Shown piece after piece: positions 50,953 through 59,650 of a DNA stretch of 64,000 bases. The translations under genes and the position numbers were made by a program. The number at the start of each line of letters is the position of its first letter. The first letter of the stretch is position 1. The stretch is from an uncultured Bacteroidales bacterium (lineage in GTDB: Bacteria > Bacteroidota > Bacteroidia > Bacteroidales > UBA932): positions 62,001 through 126,000 of the forward strand of contig CAKVCK010000004.1 in NCBI GenBank assembly GCA_934725575.1, given 5' to 3'. The notes below the pieces were generated by a model, which saw nothing but the letters and a program-made list of their open reading frames with translations, ran no database searches and had not been told where the DNA came from.

Positions 50953-51777
50953 ATGAAACTTCATTGCGAGAACCTTGTCAAGAAATATGGCATCAGAACC
51001 GTCGTGAAAGGCGTTTCAATGGAGATTAACCAGGGAGAGATTGTTGGTTTTCTCGGCCCTAACGGAGCCGGGAAGACAACCAGTTTCTATATGATTACAG
51101 GGCAGATAGTTCCGAACGGAGGACGTGTGTTCCTTGATGATGAGGACATCACTGAGCTCCCTATGTACAAAAGGGCTCAGAAAGGTGTCGGCTATCTGCC
51201 GCAGGAGGCTTCCGTGTTCCGTAAGATGTCCGTGGAGGACAACATTATGTCCGTGATGGAGATGTCGGATATGTCCAAGGCTGAGAGGCAGGAGAGACTT
51301 GAGGATCTGATCAACGAGTTCAATCTCTCGAAGGTGCGCAAGAGTCTTGGAATCCAGCTTTCCGGAGGCGAGAGACGACGCTGCGAGATCGCCCGCGCGC
51401 TTGCCATCGACCCGAAATTCATCCTGCTTGACGAGCCGTTTGCCGGAGTCGATCCGATCGCCGTGGAGGATATCCAGTTCATCATCGCTAAACTGAAGTA
51501 CAAGGACATCGGTGTCATCATCACTGACCATAATGTAGGTGAGACTCTTGCGATCACCGACCGCGCCTATCTTCTCTACGAAGGCACAATCCTCCAGCAG
51601 GGCACTCCGGAGTCCCTCGCAGCCGACGAGGATGTCCGCACCAAATACCTCGGCTCCGGCTTTGTCTTGAAGAAGTCCGTCTCCGTGGAGCGCGCCAAAG
51701 CCGAACACGCCGCCCTTGAGGCCGCCCGCGCCGCCAAGGCCACATCGGCGGAACCTGTTGCCACTGAAACTTTGTAG
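50953..51777 (+). CDS. lptB: LPS export ABC transporter ATP-binding protein
   Basis: The cytoplasmic ATPase that drives lipopolysaccharide extraction with LptFG. 274 residues: Walker A FLGPNGAGKTTSFYMITG, Q-loop GVGYLPQEASVFRKMSVEDN, signature LSGGERRRCEIARAL and Walker B FILLDEPFAGVDP. The C-terminal tail (about 240-274) is rich in Ala and Glu and longer than in E. coli LptB. It is the only ABC ATPase in the window and belongs to LPS export, not to the permease pair at 2930. Confidence 0.93.
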   Translation: MKLHCENLVKKYGIRTVVKGVSMEINQGEIVGFLGPNGAGKTTSFYMITGQIVPNGGRVFLDDEDITELPMYKRAQKGVGYLPQEASVFRKMSVEDNIMSVMEMSDMSKAERQERLEDLINEFNLSKVRKSLGIQLSGGERRRCEIARALAIDPKFILLDEPFAGVDPIAVEDIQFIIAKLKYKDIGVIITDHNVGETLAITDRAYLLYEGTILQQGTPESLAADEDVRTKYLGSGFVLKKSVSVERAKAEHAALEAARAAKATSAEPVATETL

Positions 51778-51802
51778 ATGAATATGATTGCGTAAAATTA
51801 AA

Positions 51803-51826
51803 CCCGGAAGCCAAATGGCGACCGGG
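51803..51826. terminator. Bidirectional terminator between lptB and the OPA transporter
   Basis: CCCGG-aa-GCC-AAAT-GGC-ga-CCGGG (51803-51826), with TTATTTC on one side and minus-strand TTTAATTTT on the other. Confidence 0.8.
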
Positions 51827-51832
51827 CTTATT

Positions 51833-53233
51833 TCATTGTTCGGATCCAGTGATCTCAGCCATGACCTTTTCGGCTTTGGCGTAGCCGTCGGCGGGGGCTT
51901 TCCACATCAGGGCGACCACAGCGGCCCCGACCAGACCGATTATCACAGAGACTAGGAACACGGAATCCCATCCGAAATGCTCGGCGAGGTAGCCGAAGGT
52001 CACACCGGAGATGGCGGTGCTGGCGTACCCGAATATTCCCAAGATGCCGTTGGCGGTGGCGCAGGCGTGCTTGGTGGCCTGCTGCGAGGCTGAGGTGCCG
52101 AGAAGGGCCTGCGGTCCGTAGATGAAGAAGCTCGACAGGCAGATGAATATGGCTGAGAGCCAAGGCATCCCGGCGGGGGATTTCCAGAACAGGAAGAACG
52201 ACAGGGTGGCGCCGACCGTGCAGATGAAGCAGGTCCTGTGCGCGCGGCTCTTCATGAACTTGTCCGTGAACCATCCCGCCAGCAACATTCCGGCGATGCC
52301 GCCGACCAGTTCGGAGGCTGCCACGACAGTACCGGCCGTCGAGATCTCCATGCCTTTGTACTGCGTCAGGAAAGTCGCGCCCCAGTCAAGGATTGTGAAA
52401 CGGACAACATAGATGCAGAAGTTGGACACAGCCAGAATCCAGATCAGGGGGTTGGCGAACACCATCCGGTTGACAAAGGATTTGAAAGACTTTCCGGACA
52501 TATTGTCGGCCAGCGAGGGTTCTGAGGCTTTATCTTCCGACTTCTCGTCCTTGTCCATGTCCTCAATCTCAGGAAGCCCTACGGATGACGGGGTGTCCTT
52601 CAATGTGAAGAACAGCGCGACGGCGCCCACGAGGGCGATGGCGGCGGGAACAGCGAAGCAGAGCTGCCATGCGCTGTAGCCGTAATGCTTCAGGAGAAAT
52701 CCGCAGATCACGCTGATGAGACCGGCTCCGATGGAATGTGATGCGTTCCAGATGGACTGCTTGGTGGCGAGTTCTGAGGGTCTGATCCAGTGGCACATAA
52801 GGCTGATGCACGGCGGCACGCCCATGCCCTGGAAGTAACCGTTGAGAACCCACAGGGTACCGATGATGTAAACCAGCGTCATCGTGGCCTTGCCCTCGGT
52901 GTCCAGCACATTCATGAACGAGTTCATGGACGGACTGAAGCAGATGACAAGATTGGTCACGGCTGACAACACGAGACCGAGGGTCATAAGTTTCCTACGG
53001 CTGAACCTGTCGGCCATAAACCCGTTGACGAAGCGGGAGATTCCATAGATGATGCCGTTAAGGGTCAGGAATATGCCCAACTGGACCTTGGATATTCCTA
53101 ATTCCGCCTCAAGCGCGGGCATGACCACGCTGAAATGTTTTCTGACGAAGTAATACAGCGCATAGCCGATCATCAGCGTGATCAGGGTGCGCCACTGCCA
53201 GTAGTTATACTTCTTTTCTGTCTGTCTGTCCAT
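51833..53233 (-). CDS. OPA-family organophosphate:phosphate antiporter, copy 1
   Basis: A 466-residue 12-helix MFS protein of the GlpT/UhpT type. YYFVRKHFSVVMPALEAELG with the conserved Arg and MADRFSRRKLMTLGLV are in the first half; QGMGVPPCISLMCHWI is the OPA signature region. It should exchange a sugar or glycerol phosphate for inorganic phosphate. It is divergent from a second such gene (53417), 183 bases apart; the two proteins are clearly related but not close. Confidence 0.9.
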   Translation of the reverse strand: MDRQTEKKYNYWQWRTLITLMIGYALYYFVRKHFSVVMPALEAELGISKVQLGIFLTLNGIIYGISRFVNGFMADRFSRRKLMTLGLVLSAVTNLVICFSPSMNSFMNVLDTEGKATMTLVYIIGTLWVLNGYFQGMGVPPCISLMCHWIRPSELATKQSIWNASHSIGAGLISVICGFLLKHYGYSAWQLCFAVPAAIALVGAVALFFTLKDTPSSVGLPEIEDMDKDEKSEDKASEPSLADNMSGKSFKSFVNRMVFANPLIWILAVSNFCIYVVRFTILDWGATFLTQYKGMEISTAGTVVAASELVGGIAGMLLAGWFTDKFMKSRAHRTCFICTVGATLSFFLFWKSPAGMPWLSAIFICLSSFFIYGPQALLGTSASQQATKHACATANGILGIFGYASTAISGVTFGYLAEHFGWDSVFLVSVIIGLVGAAVVALMWKAPADGYAKAEKVMAEITGSEQ

Positions 53234-53322
53234 GATGTCCTTTATTAATATGTCTCCTTACCGACGCCTGGTTCAGACCGAAAGGTCGGGACGGGAAGCG
53301 TAAAGTCTGTGGAAAGTGACTG

Positions 53323-53330
53323 CAAAGGTA
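53323..53330 (-). promoter_or_regulatory. -7 element of OPA copy 1
   Basis: CAAAGGTA on the plus strand reads TACCTTTG on the minus strand, about 90 bases before the ATG at 53233. Confidence 0.4.
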
Positions 53331-53375
53331 GGAATTTTCGGTGAAATTCGTGTTCAACAATCGGCGGAAAAAGGT

Positions 53376-53383
53376 TATCTTTG
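53376..53383 (+). promoter_or_regulatory. -7 element of OPA copy 2
   Basis: TATCTTTG, 33 bases before the ATG at 53417, back to back with the element at 53323-53330. Confidence 0.5.
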
Positions 53384-53416
53384 TAGGATTTTCCGAAAAT
53401 CCGGGAGTCTTTCAAT

Positions 53417-54883
53417 ATGATGACACAAGAACAAAAAAAACGATTCCAGTACTGGCAGTGGCGCACAATCATCGGGACGATGATCGGCTACTCGATTTTC
53501 TATCTTGTACGCAAGAACTTTTCTTTCGCCATTCCAGGTCTGACCGCTGAATATGGCATCACCAAGGCCACGTTCGGGGCGATCCTCGCCATAGCAAGTT
53601 TCATGTATGGCGTGTCCAAGTTGATAAACGGCTTCCTGGCCGACCGTCTCAACGGCCGCTGGCATCTTGTCACCGGGTTGTCCGTCAGCGCGTTTGTGAA
53701 CCTCCTGTTCGGAGCGGGAGCGATGATCTGCGCCTACTTTGTGGGAGCGGACTACGGCCCTGAGTTTGTCCATTATCTTGTGATACTCTTCGCCGTGCTT
53801 TATGTTATCAACAATGTGTTCCAAGGATGCGGTTTCCCTCCTTGCAACCGTCTGATAACCCACTGGGTGCCACCTCACGAGCTTGCGACAAAGATGTCGA
53901 TCTGGAACACCTCACATTCCGTCGGGGCTTTCCTTGTGGCGGTCCTTTGCGGCTACATCATGGGGCACACGGGAGTGGACATGAGCGCAGACGCCGAGGT
54001 TCGCGCCCGTGTGGCTGAGAACACTGCGAACATCACGGCTTCTATGGATCCGGCCGCGGCTCAGGCCTATGTGGATTCCGCATTGCAGCACATCGGATCG
54101 TGGCAATGGGCTTTCTGGATTCCTGCCGCGATAGCTGTCCTTGGGGTGATCTTCATCATCGTGACCCTGAGGGACACTCCTAAGTCTGTCGGACTTCCTG
54201 AATTGGAAGGCACGAAGGTGGCGGACAAACATGACGCAGCCGAGAAGAAAGAGTTCAGGCGGTTCATCATCGACAAGGTCATCAAAAACCCTATCGTGTG
54301 GATTCTGACATTGGCTGACTTCTTTGTCTATATCGTGCGTATGGCCGTGCTTGACTGGGGCCCTTCATTCCTTCAGGAAAGCCGTGGACTGTCTCCGGCG
54401 CTTTCAGCCTGGACGGTCGCCATCTTTGAAGCCTTCGGAGTGGTCGGAATGCTTGTGGCCGGAGTTGTCTCCGACAAGATCTTCCACAGCAAGGCCCAGA
54501 GAACCTGTGCGCTGTGCATGATCGGCGTGATGGTGTTCCTCACCGTGTTCTGCCTCCTGCCTGCCTCCACAAGCCCAGTCCTGCTGATGCTCGTGCTCGC
54601 CTGCGTAGGCTTCTTCCTCTATGGGCCTCAGGCTCTCATCGGGGTGGTCGCGTCCAATCAGGTGACCCGCCGCGGAGCCTCCTCGGCCAACGGAATCATC
54701 GGTTTCGTGACCTACCTCAGCCCTATTATCTCTGGATTCGTGTTCGGCCACATCGCCGACAATCCTAAGTTCGGTTGGGAGGGAGTGTTCAAGATCATGA
54801 TATTTGTCGCCGCCCTCGGTCTCGTCACTCTGCTCACTCTTTGGAACAAGAAGACTGACGGCTACGCTGAAAACCAGGAGTAA
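53417..54883 (+). CDS. OPA-family organophosphate:phosphate antiporter, copy 2
   Basis: 488 residues, 12 helices, with IFYLVRKNFSFAIPGLTAEYG and QGCGFPPCNRLITHWV as in GlpT/UhpT. A loop of about 35 residues near 190-225 (DMSADAEVRARVAENTANIT) is absent from copy 1 and probably faces the periplasm. Divergent from copy 1 across a short double promoter, so the pair may respond to the same phosphate ester. Two inverted repeats follow its stop. Confidence 0.9.
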   Translation: MMTQEQKKRFQYWQWRTIIGTMIGYSIFYLVRKNFSFAIPGLTAEYGITKATFGAILAIASFMYGVSKLINGFLADRLNGRWHLVTGLSVSAFVNLLFGAGAMICAYFVGADYGPEFVHYLVILFAVLYVINNVFQGCGFPPCNRLITHWVPPHELATKMSIWNTSHSVGAFLVAVLCGYIMGHTGVDMSADAEVRARVAENTANITASMDPAAAQAYVDSALQHIGSWQWAFWIPAAIAVLGVIFIIVTLRDTPKSVGLPELEGTKVADKHDAAEKKEFRRFIIDKVIKNPIVWILTLADFFVYIVRMAVLDWGPSFLQESRGLSPALSAWTVAIFEAFGVVGMLVAGVVSDKIFHSKAQRTCALCMIGVMVFLTVFCLLPASTSPVLLMLVLACVGFFLYGPQALIGVVASNQVTRRGASSANGIIGFVTYLSPIISGFVFGHIADNPKFGWEGVFKIMIFVAALGLVTLLTLWNKKTDGYAENQE

Positions 54884-54942
54884 GAAGCTGTTTTGAATTG
54901 TTAGAAGTTTTTCACTCTCAAACCTTCAAACAAAACAGCTTC
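54884..54942 (+). repeat. Perfect 12-base inverted repeat after OPA copy 2
   Basis: GAAGCTGTTTTG (54884-54895) and CAAAACAGCTTC (54931-54942), with a second inner GAAG/CTTC stem. No T-tract; it starts one base after the stop. Confidence 0.6.
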
Positions 54943-54976
54943 AAAGAGGTTACTTCTGAATATTCATAAAAAAACT

Positions 54977-55012
54977 ACCGCCGCGAAGCTGTGATCCTTC
55001 ACGGCGGTTTTC
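54977..55012. terminator. Bidirectional terminator between OPA copy 2 and the FAD oxidoreductase
   Basis: ACCGCCG-c-GAAG (54977-54988) pairs with CTTC-a-CGGCGGT (54997-55008), TTTTC follows and A-rich DNA precedes. Confidence 0.85.
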
Positions 55013-55030
55013 ATATTCAATGAATATGTC

Positions 55031-56902
55031 CTATTTCGCATCGAAGGCGAAGATGTGCGCTTGTTCGGCGCCCCATGTGGATGTCACCACGAGGCGCAGT
55101 TCCTTGGCCTTGACCGGCTCGTCGAATTTGATGTGCCTCAGGCGGAGGTAGTTGTCGGTGTCCTCGTAGAGGGTTATCCACTCGTCCTTCACCTTGGCTT
55201 CGACCTTGAAGCCCTTTGCCATCATCTTAGGCATCTCGACACGCTCTGTTGTGGCCTCAAGCTTGCGCATTCTCTTGCTTCTGTACTTGAAATCGGAGTC
55301 GAAGATGATGCGGACACCATTAAGTGTGACAGGCTTCTTCCAACTGTAGACGATGCTCTCGTCACCAGGAGCGGCCCACACGCCGTTGTCCTCGCCGTCC
55401 CATTTGCGGTCGATGCCGTTGCGCAGTGGCAGGTTGGCGTCGGCTGTGGTGGCGGACATCGTGAGTTCTGACGGTTTCCTCCACCTGTAAGGCAGCATGC
55501 TGTCATCGTCCTCAAGCATGTCCTGAAGTTCGGCGATGTGATCTTTGCGGACACCTGCCGGGGTCGTGCCGTATTTGATGGCGAGAGCGGCTCCGGTTCC
55601 TGCTGCCTGTCCGAGGAGGGCGCATGTGGACATCACTCTGGTTGAGGACAGTCCCATGTGGGTGGCGGAGATGTCTCGTCCGGCGAACATCAGGTTAGGC
55701 ACGTTGACCGAGTAGAGGCAGTCGAACGGGATTCCGAAACGTTCCGGAGTGGTGTGCTCGACCGAGAATATTCCTTTTCTGTGGAAAGCGTCAGGGTGGT
55801 GGTTGTCAAGTGTCCATCCGCCGTAGGCGATCACGTCAGGGAAATGTCCGCCTGACATGACATCGTTCTGGGTCAGGATGTGCGGTCCGATGTAGCGGGT
55901 GGACTCACGCTTGCCCGGAAGCGAGCCGATCCAGTCGAGGTCGTAGTTCTTGCAGCGGCCGTCAGGATTGTTTTTCATATATTCCCAGACACCGTAGGCG
56001 ATGCGTTTGAGCTCGTACTGGATGTCGTTGGCGTCGAAGATCGTGTTCAGGTTGCCGCCGAACTCGATCCACCAGAAGTTGTTGTCTTTCGGGAAAGGCT
56101 TCTTGTAGTTGAACTTCACGCCAGGGATCGTGGACTTCGGCTTGTCGTAGTTGAAGTCATCGTCCGTGAAATGGTAAGCCCATTCGGGAGCGGTGAACGG
56201 ATGATCCTCGTCTGTCTTGCGGAGCTGAAGCAGGATGGAGTTGCCCATTGTCTTTGCGTCGCCGCCTTCGTCGAGGAAGGTCTCGTCAAACTCGCTCGGC
56301 AGCTCGCGTCCGTGACGGAACTCGGCTCCGGAAAGGCGGAGGATGCCGTCGCCTGTGCAGTCGGCGAAAATCGTACCCTTTATAAGATACTTCGTGTAGG
56401 CGTTCACATTCCAGGCCTTGATGGCGGCGATCTTGTCTCCGTCCATCACGACATCCTCTACGGATGTGTTTAGGAGGAGTTTGATGTTCGGCTCCATGAC
56501 CACCGTTGAGTAGATCGCGTCATCCCAGAGGGTGTAGCGGAGCAGAGGATTGAAACGGAAGTTCCTGAGCTGCATTTCCTCCAGCAGGCCGGCCTCGGCG
56601 TTCTGATCTCCCTTTGCTCCGACAATTCCCATTCTGATTTCACTGGATGCGTTTCCTCCGAGGACTGGCCTGTCCTGTACGAGGACCACGGTCGCGCCGT
56701 GCCTTGCCGCAGCCACAGCTGCGCAGACTCCGGAAAGTCCACCGCCGGCGACAACTATGTCAGCACTCAACTCTACATTCTTGATTGTTTGAGAGTTCTT
56801 CTCGGTGAGCATCCCTTGGGCATAGGATGCAGGAGAGGTGAGAGGCATAAGAGCCAGAGCCGCCAATGCTCCGGCAATGTTCCTGAATAATCTTCTTGTC
56901 AT
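55031..56902 (-). CDS. Secreted FAD-dependent oxidoreductase (PF12831 type)
   Basis: 623 residues with a signal peptide (ending near ASYAQG, residues 25-30). The dinucleotide motif VVAGGGLSGVCAAVAAARHG (50-69) and GGNASSEIRMGIVG match the FAD_oxidored family, which in Bacteroidota is often attached to polysaccharide use loci with unknown substrates; CTGDGILRLSGAEFRHGRE is a further family segment. A C-terminal beta-rich domain (from about 515) resembles a discoidin-like module. Export of an FAD enzyme is typical for this group. It sits between the OPA gene and mtlD. Confidence 0.85.
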   Translation of the reverse strand: MTRRLFRNIAGALAALALMPLTSPASYAQGMLTEKNSQTIKNVELSADIVVAGGGLSGVCAAVAAARHGATVVLVQDRPVLGGNASSEIRMGIVGAKGDQNAEAGLLEEMQLRNFRFNPLLRYTLWDDAIYSTVVMEPNIKLLLNTSVEDVVMDGDKIAAIKAWNVNAYTKYLIKGTIFADCTGDGILRLSGAEFRHGRELPSEFDETFLDEGGDAKTMGNSILLQLRKTDEDHPFTAPEWAYHFTDDDFNYDKPKSTIPGVKFNYKKPFPKDNNFWWIEFGGNLNTIFDANDIQYELKRIAYGVWEYMKNNPDGRCKNYDLDWIGSLPGKRESTRYIGPHILTQNDVMSGGHFPDVIAYGGWTLDNHHPDAFHRKGIFSVEHTTPERFGIPFDCLYSVNVPNLMFAGRDISATHMGLSSTRVMSTCALLGQAAGTGAALAIKYGTTPAGVRKDHIAELQDMLEDDDSMLPYRWRKPSELTMSATTADANLPLRNGIDRKWDGEDNGVWAAPGDESIVYSWKKPVTLNGVRIIFDSDFKYRSKRMRKLEATTERVEMPKMMAKGFKVEAKVKDEWITLYEDTDNYLRLRHIKFDEPVKAKELRLVVTSTWGAEQAHIFAFDAK

Positions 56903-56973
56903 TTCCTAATTCGTTTTGTATCCTCAAAATTAGCCAAAATATCGCAAGGAGACAATTATTCGGCCGATTTTCG

Positions 56974-56981
56974 TATCTTTG
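56974..56981 (+). promoter_or_regulatory. -7 element for mtlD
   Basis: TATCTTTG, about 104 bases before the ATG; the intervening leader contains a GCCGGC...GCCGGC inverted pair (about 57032-57067). Confidence 0.45.
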
Positions 56982-57084
56982 TAGTAAGGTTGATTCTCAA
57001 TCGGCCTATCATATTTTTAAATAAAATAATTGGCCGGCGGATTTCGTATGACGCGATTCTGCCGGCTGTAAAAATTAAAGACAA

Positions 57085-58236
57085 ATGAAAACAGCAATTC
57101 AGTTCGGAGCCGGAAACATCGGCCGTGGATTCATCGGGGCGGTGCTCTCGAAATCAGGCTATCAGGTAGTGTTTGCGGATGTCAACAAGGAGATAGTTGA
57201 CAGGATCAATGCGGACGGGCAATATACCGTGCACATCAAGGATGTGGAGAGCGAGGATATTCTCATCTCGGGAGTTTCAGCCGTGGATTCGTCAACGGAC
57301 GCCGTGGTGAAGAAAATCAAAGAGGCAGATCTGATCACGACTGCCGTTGGTCTCAGAATCCTCCAGTTCATCGCTCCTGCGATCGCCAAAGGAATCATCG
57401 CCCGCAAAGATTCGGGAATAGACGCTCCTCTGAACATCATCGCGTGTGAGAACGGGCTCATGGCTTCATCGCGCCTTAAGGAGGCGGTTTACTCTCATCT
57501 GGATGAGGCTCAGAAGGCTTGGTGCGCAGAGCATGTAGGATTCCCGGACTGTTCGGTTGACCGCATCGTACCTCCGGTAAGGAGCGAGAACCCTATTGAT
57601 GTTGCCGTGGAGAGATTCTACGAGTGGAATGTGGAAGAGAAAGCCTTCGTCGGACCTGCCCCGAAAGTTGAGGGTATGAATATGGCGGACAACCTTCTGG
57701 CCTACATCGAACGCAAGTTGTTCACTCTGAACACCGGCCATGCCATCACCGCATATCTTGGCAAGATGAAAGGTTGCACGACAATCACAGACAGCATCGC
57801 TGTCCCCGAGGTCTATGAGACCGTCCACGCCGCCATGCAGCAGAGCGGCGAGGCTCTCGTGAAGCAGTTCGGTTTCGATCACGAGGCGCATTTCAAGTAC
57901 ATAGAGAAAATCATCGGACGTTTCCGCAACCCTTACCTTCAGGATGACGTGAACCGTGTCGGGCGCGAGCCTATGCGCAAGCTCTCTCCGGACGACAGGC
58001 TGGTCAAGCCGGCCATGACCGCCAAGAGCTTCGGCCTTCCTTACGACAAGATTCTGCTCGGTGTCGGCGCGGCCCTGCATTTCGACAATCCTGAGGATCC
58101 GCAGAGCGTCCAGATGCTCGACCTGATCAAGTCAAAGGGACTGGAGGCTGCTGTTTCCGAGATCACCGGACTCAAGGCGGAGGACCCGATGGTTGCGGAG
58201 ATTGTCAATGCCTACAAAGAGGTTGAAAGAATATAA
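57085..58236 (+). CDS. mtlD: Mannitol-1-phosphate 5-dehydrogenase
   Basis: 383 residues converting mannitol 1-phosphate and NAD to fructose 6-phosphate. N-terminal NAD motif AIQFGAGNIGRGFIGAVL, DRIVPPVRSENPIDV and catalytic Lys segment ERKLFTLNTGHAITAYLG are typical of the polyol-specific long-chain dehydrogenases. No mannitol PTS genes are near; a phosphorylated polyol might enter through the OPA transporters, but that is speculative. Confidence 0.93.
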   Translation: MKTAIQFGAGNIGRGFIGAVLSKSGYQVVFADVNKEIVDRINADGQYTVHIKDVESEDILISGVSAVDSSTDAVVKKIKEADLITTAVGLRILQFIAPAIAKGIIARKDSGIDAPLNIIACENGLMASSRLKEAVYSHLDEAQKAWCAEHVGFPDCSVDRIVPPVRSENPIDVAVERFYEWNVEEKAFVGPAPKVEGMNMADNLLAYIERKLFTLNTGHAITAYLGKMKGCTTITDSIAVPEVYETVHAAMQQSGEALVKQFGFDHEAHFKYIEKIIGRFRNPYLQDDVNRVGREPMRKLSPDDRLVKPAMTAKSFGLPYDKILLGVGAALHFDNPEDPQSVQMLDLIKSKGLEAAVSEITGLKAEDPMVAEIVNAYKEVERI

Positions 58237-58314
58237 AAGCGCCCCTTTAGCAAACATTGTCCTTGATAACAAGTGAGTTGGCATGGAATTGCTTTGCTGG
58301 AATATTCAATTGAT

Positions 58315-59481
58315 ATGAAACGAATATTATCATTTTTGCTGCTGGCGGGCATCGCTGTGCTGTCGGCCGCGCAGGTAAAGGTAAACTGTGGCCCTTATCT
58401 GCAGAATGTCACCGAGAACAGCTTCACGGTGGTATGGACCACAAATGGTCCTGCTGTGGGATGGATAGAACTCGCGCCGGACGATGGCACAAATTTCTAT
58501 AATGTGGAGAGGCCTAAATATTTCGACCTCAGGGGAATGGGCAGGAAACCGATCGGCACGCTCCACAAGGTGACGGTCTCCGGGCTGAAGCCGGGTACCA
58601 CCTACAGGTACCGCGTCATGTGCCAAGGTGTTCTCTCACAGGAGAACAGAGCCAGGATCCTCTACGACGAGGGCTATGGACTGGATTTGAAGAAAAGACC
58701 TACTAAAGTGACCACCAAGGCTCTTGAATATGACAAGGTCAAGTTCGCCGTGGTGAATGACATGCACGAGCACGACTCCGTGATGCAGGTTCTTTTCAAG
58801 GATGCCAAGGACAAGTATGATTTCGTCTGCTTCAACGGGGACATGACCTCGGCCATAGACAGCGTCGCCGAGATCCGCATGCACTACATGAACACCGCGT
58901 CCAAACTTTTCGCTTCGGACACCCCTCTTTATCTCTGCCGCGGCAACCACGAGTACAGAGGCAACGATGCCATCAAGTACCTTGACTACTACAAGACCTC
59001 AACCGGAAGGACGTACTACACGGCCTCTTATGGGAAGTTCTTCTTCCTGTTCCTCGACTCTGGAGAGGACAAGGTTGACAGTGACATCCGGAATCTGAAC
59101 ATCATGATCACAGAGGACTACGTCAAGGAAGAAGCCGAATGGCTGAAAGGTGTCGTGGCGAGTGATGAATATAAGAACGCCGGGATGAGGGTAGCGTTCT
59201 GCCATATTCCTCCGTCCGAAAAAGGTTGGCATGGCAACGTGATGGTCAGCAAGTATTTCGTTCCGACGTTGAATGGCACAGGCCTTGACCTGATGCTCTG
59301 CGCTCATATTCATAAATACCGCTTCAATGAGGCGAACACCATCGGTGCTGACTTCCCGGTCCTCTGCAACGCCAACAGACAGCGCATCGACGCCGTGGTT
59401 GACAAGAGCGGCATCCGTCTGGATTTCTTCGACGAGACCGGCGCCAAGATCAAGAGCATGAAGTTCGACAAGAAAAAGTAG
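58315..59481 (+). CDS. Secreted metallophosphoesterase with Ig/FN3-like N-terminal domain
   Basis: 388 residues; signal peptide MKRILSFLLLAGIAVLSAAQ. An N-terminal beta domain (about 25-115, NSFTVVWTTNGPAVGWIELA, TTYRYRV) of the purple acid phosphatase type leads to a calcineurin-like core with FAVVNDMHEHD, CFNGDMTSA, CRGNHEYRG and CAHIHKYRF as metal ligands. It is exported and should cleave phosphate esters in the periplasm. The ATG at 58315 is chosen over the frame start at 58273 because the signal begins here. A terminator follows. Confidence 0.87.
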   Translation: MKRILSFLLLAGIAVLSAAQVKVNCGPYLQNVTENSFTVVWTTNGPAVGWIELAPDDGTNFYNVERPKYFDLRGMGRKPIGTLHKVTVSGLKPGTTYRYRVMCQGVLSQENRARILYDEGYGLDLKKRPTKVTTKALEYDKVKFAVVNDMHEHDSVMQVLFKDAKDKYDFVCFNGDMTSAIDSVAEIRMHYMNTASKLFASDTPLYLCRGNHEYRGNDAIKYLDYYKTSTGRTYYTASYGKFFFLFLDSGEDKVDSDIRNLNIMITEDYVKEEAEWLKGVVASDEYKNAGMRVAFCHIPPSEKGWHGNVMVSKYFVPTLNGTGLDLMLCAHIHKYRFNEANTIGADFPVLCNANRQRIDAVVDKSGIRLDFFDETGAKIKSMKFDKKK

Positions 59482-59504
59482 ATTCAGTATTTGCGTATAT
59501 AATT

Positions 59505-59545
59505 AACAGGGCGGCAAAAGATATCTTCAGCCGTCCTGTTTTTAT
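59505..59545 (+). terminator. Terminator after the metallophosphoesterase
   Basis: AACAGGGCGGC (59505-59515) pairs with GCCGTCCTGTT (59530-59540), followed by TTTATATG. Confidence 0.75.
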
Positions 59546-59556
59546 ATGACCTTCTT

Positions 59557-59641
59557 ATTATCATGGGAGGAGGATTTTGGCAACCATTTACCCGGACAGG
59601 GCGCAAAGCGCAGGTTGCCTAAATCCTCCTTCCATGATAAT
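59557..59641. repeat. Conserved-loop hairpin element, copy 2
   Basis: Arms 59557-59585 and 59613-59641 pair over 29 positions with one G-U and one mismatch (ATTATCATGG, AGGAGGATTT, GGCAACC blocks). The 27-base loop begins ATTTACCCGGACAGGGCGC and holds the inner hairpin GCGC-AAA-GCGC (59601-59611). The stem is unrelated to that of copy 1 (42623-42677); the loop is nearly the same. Confidence 0.8.
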
Positions 59642-59650
59642 TCATGTGAA

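Noticed and set aside
50953..51777. LptB-type ATPase as partner of the permeases at 2930-5382
   Set aside because: Sequence and signature fit LPS export, and it is 45 kb away with no sign of a link.
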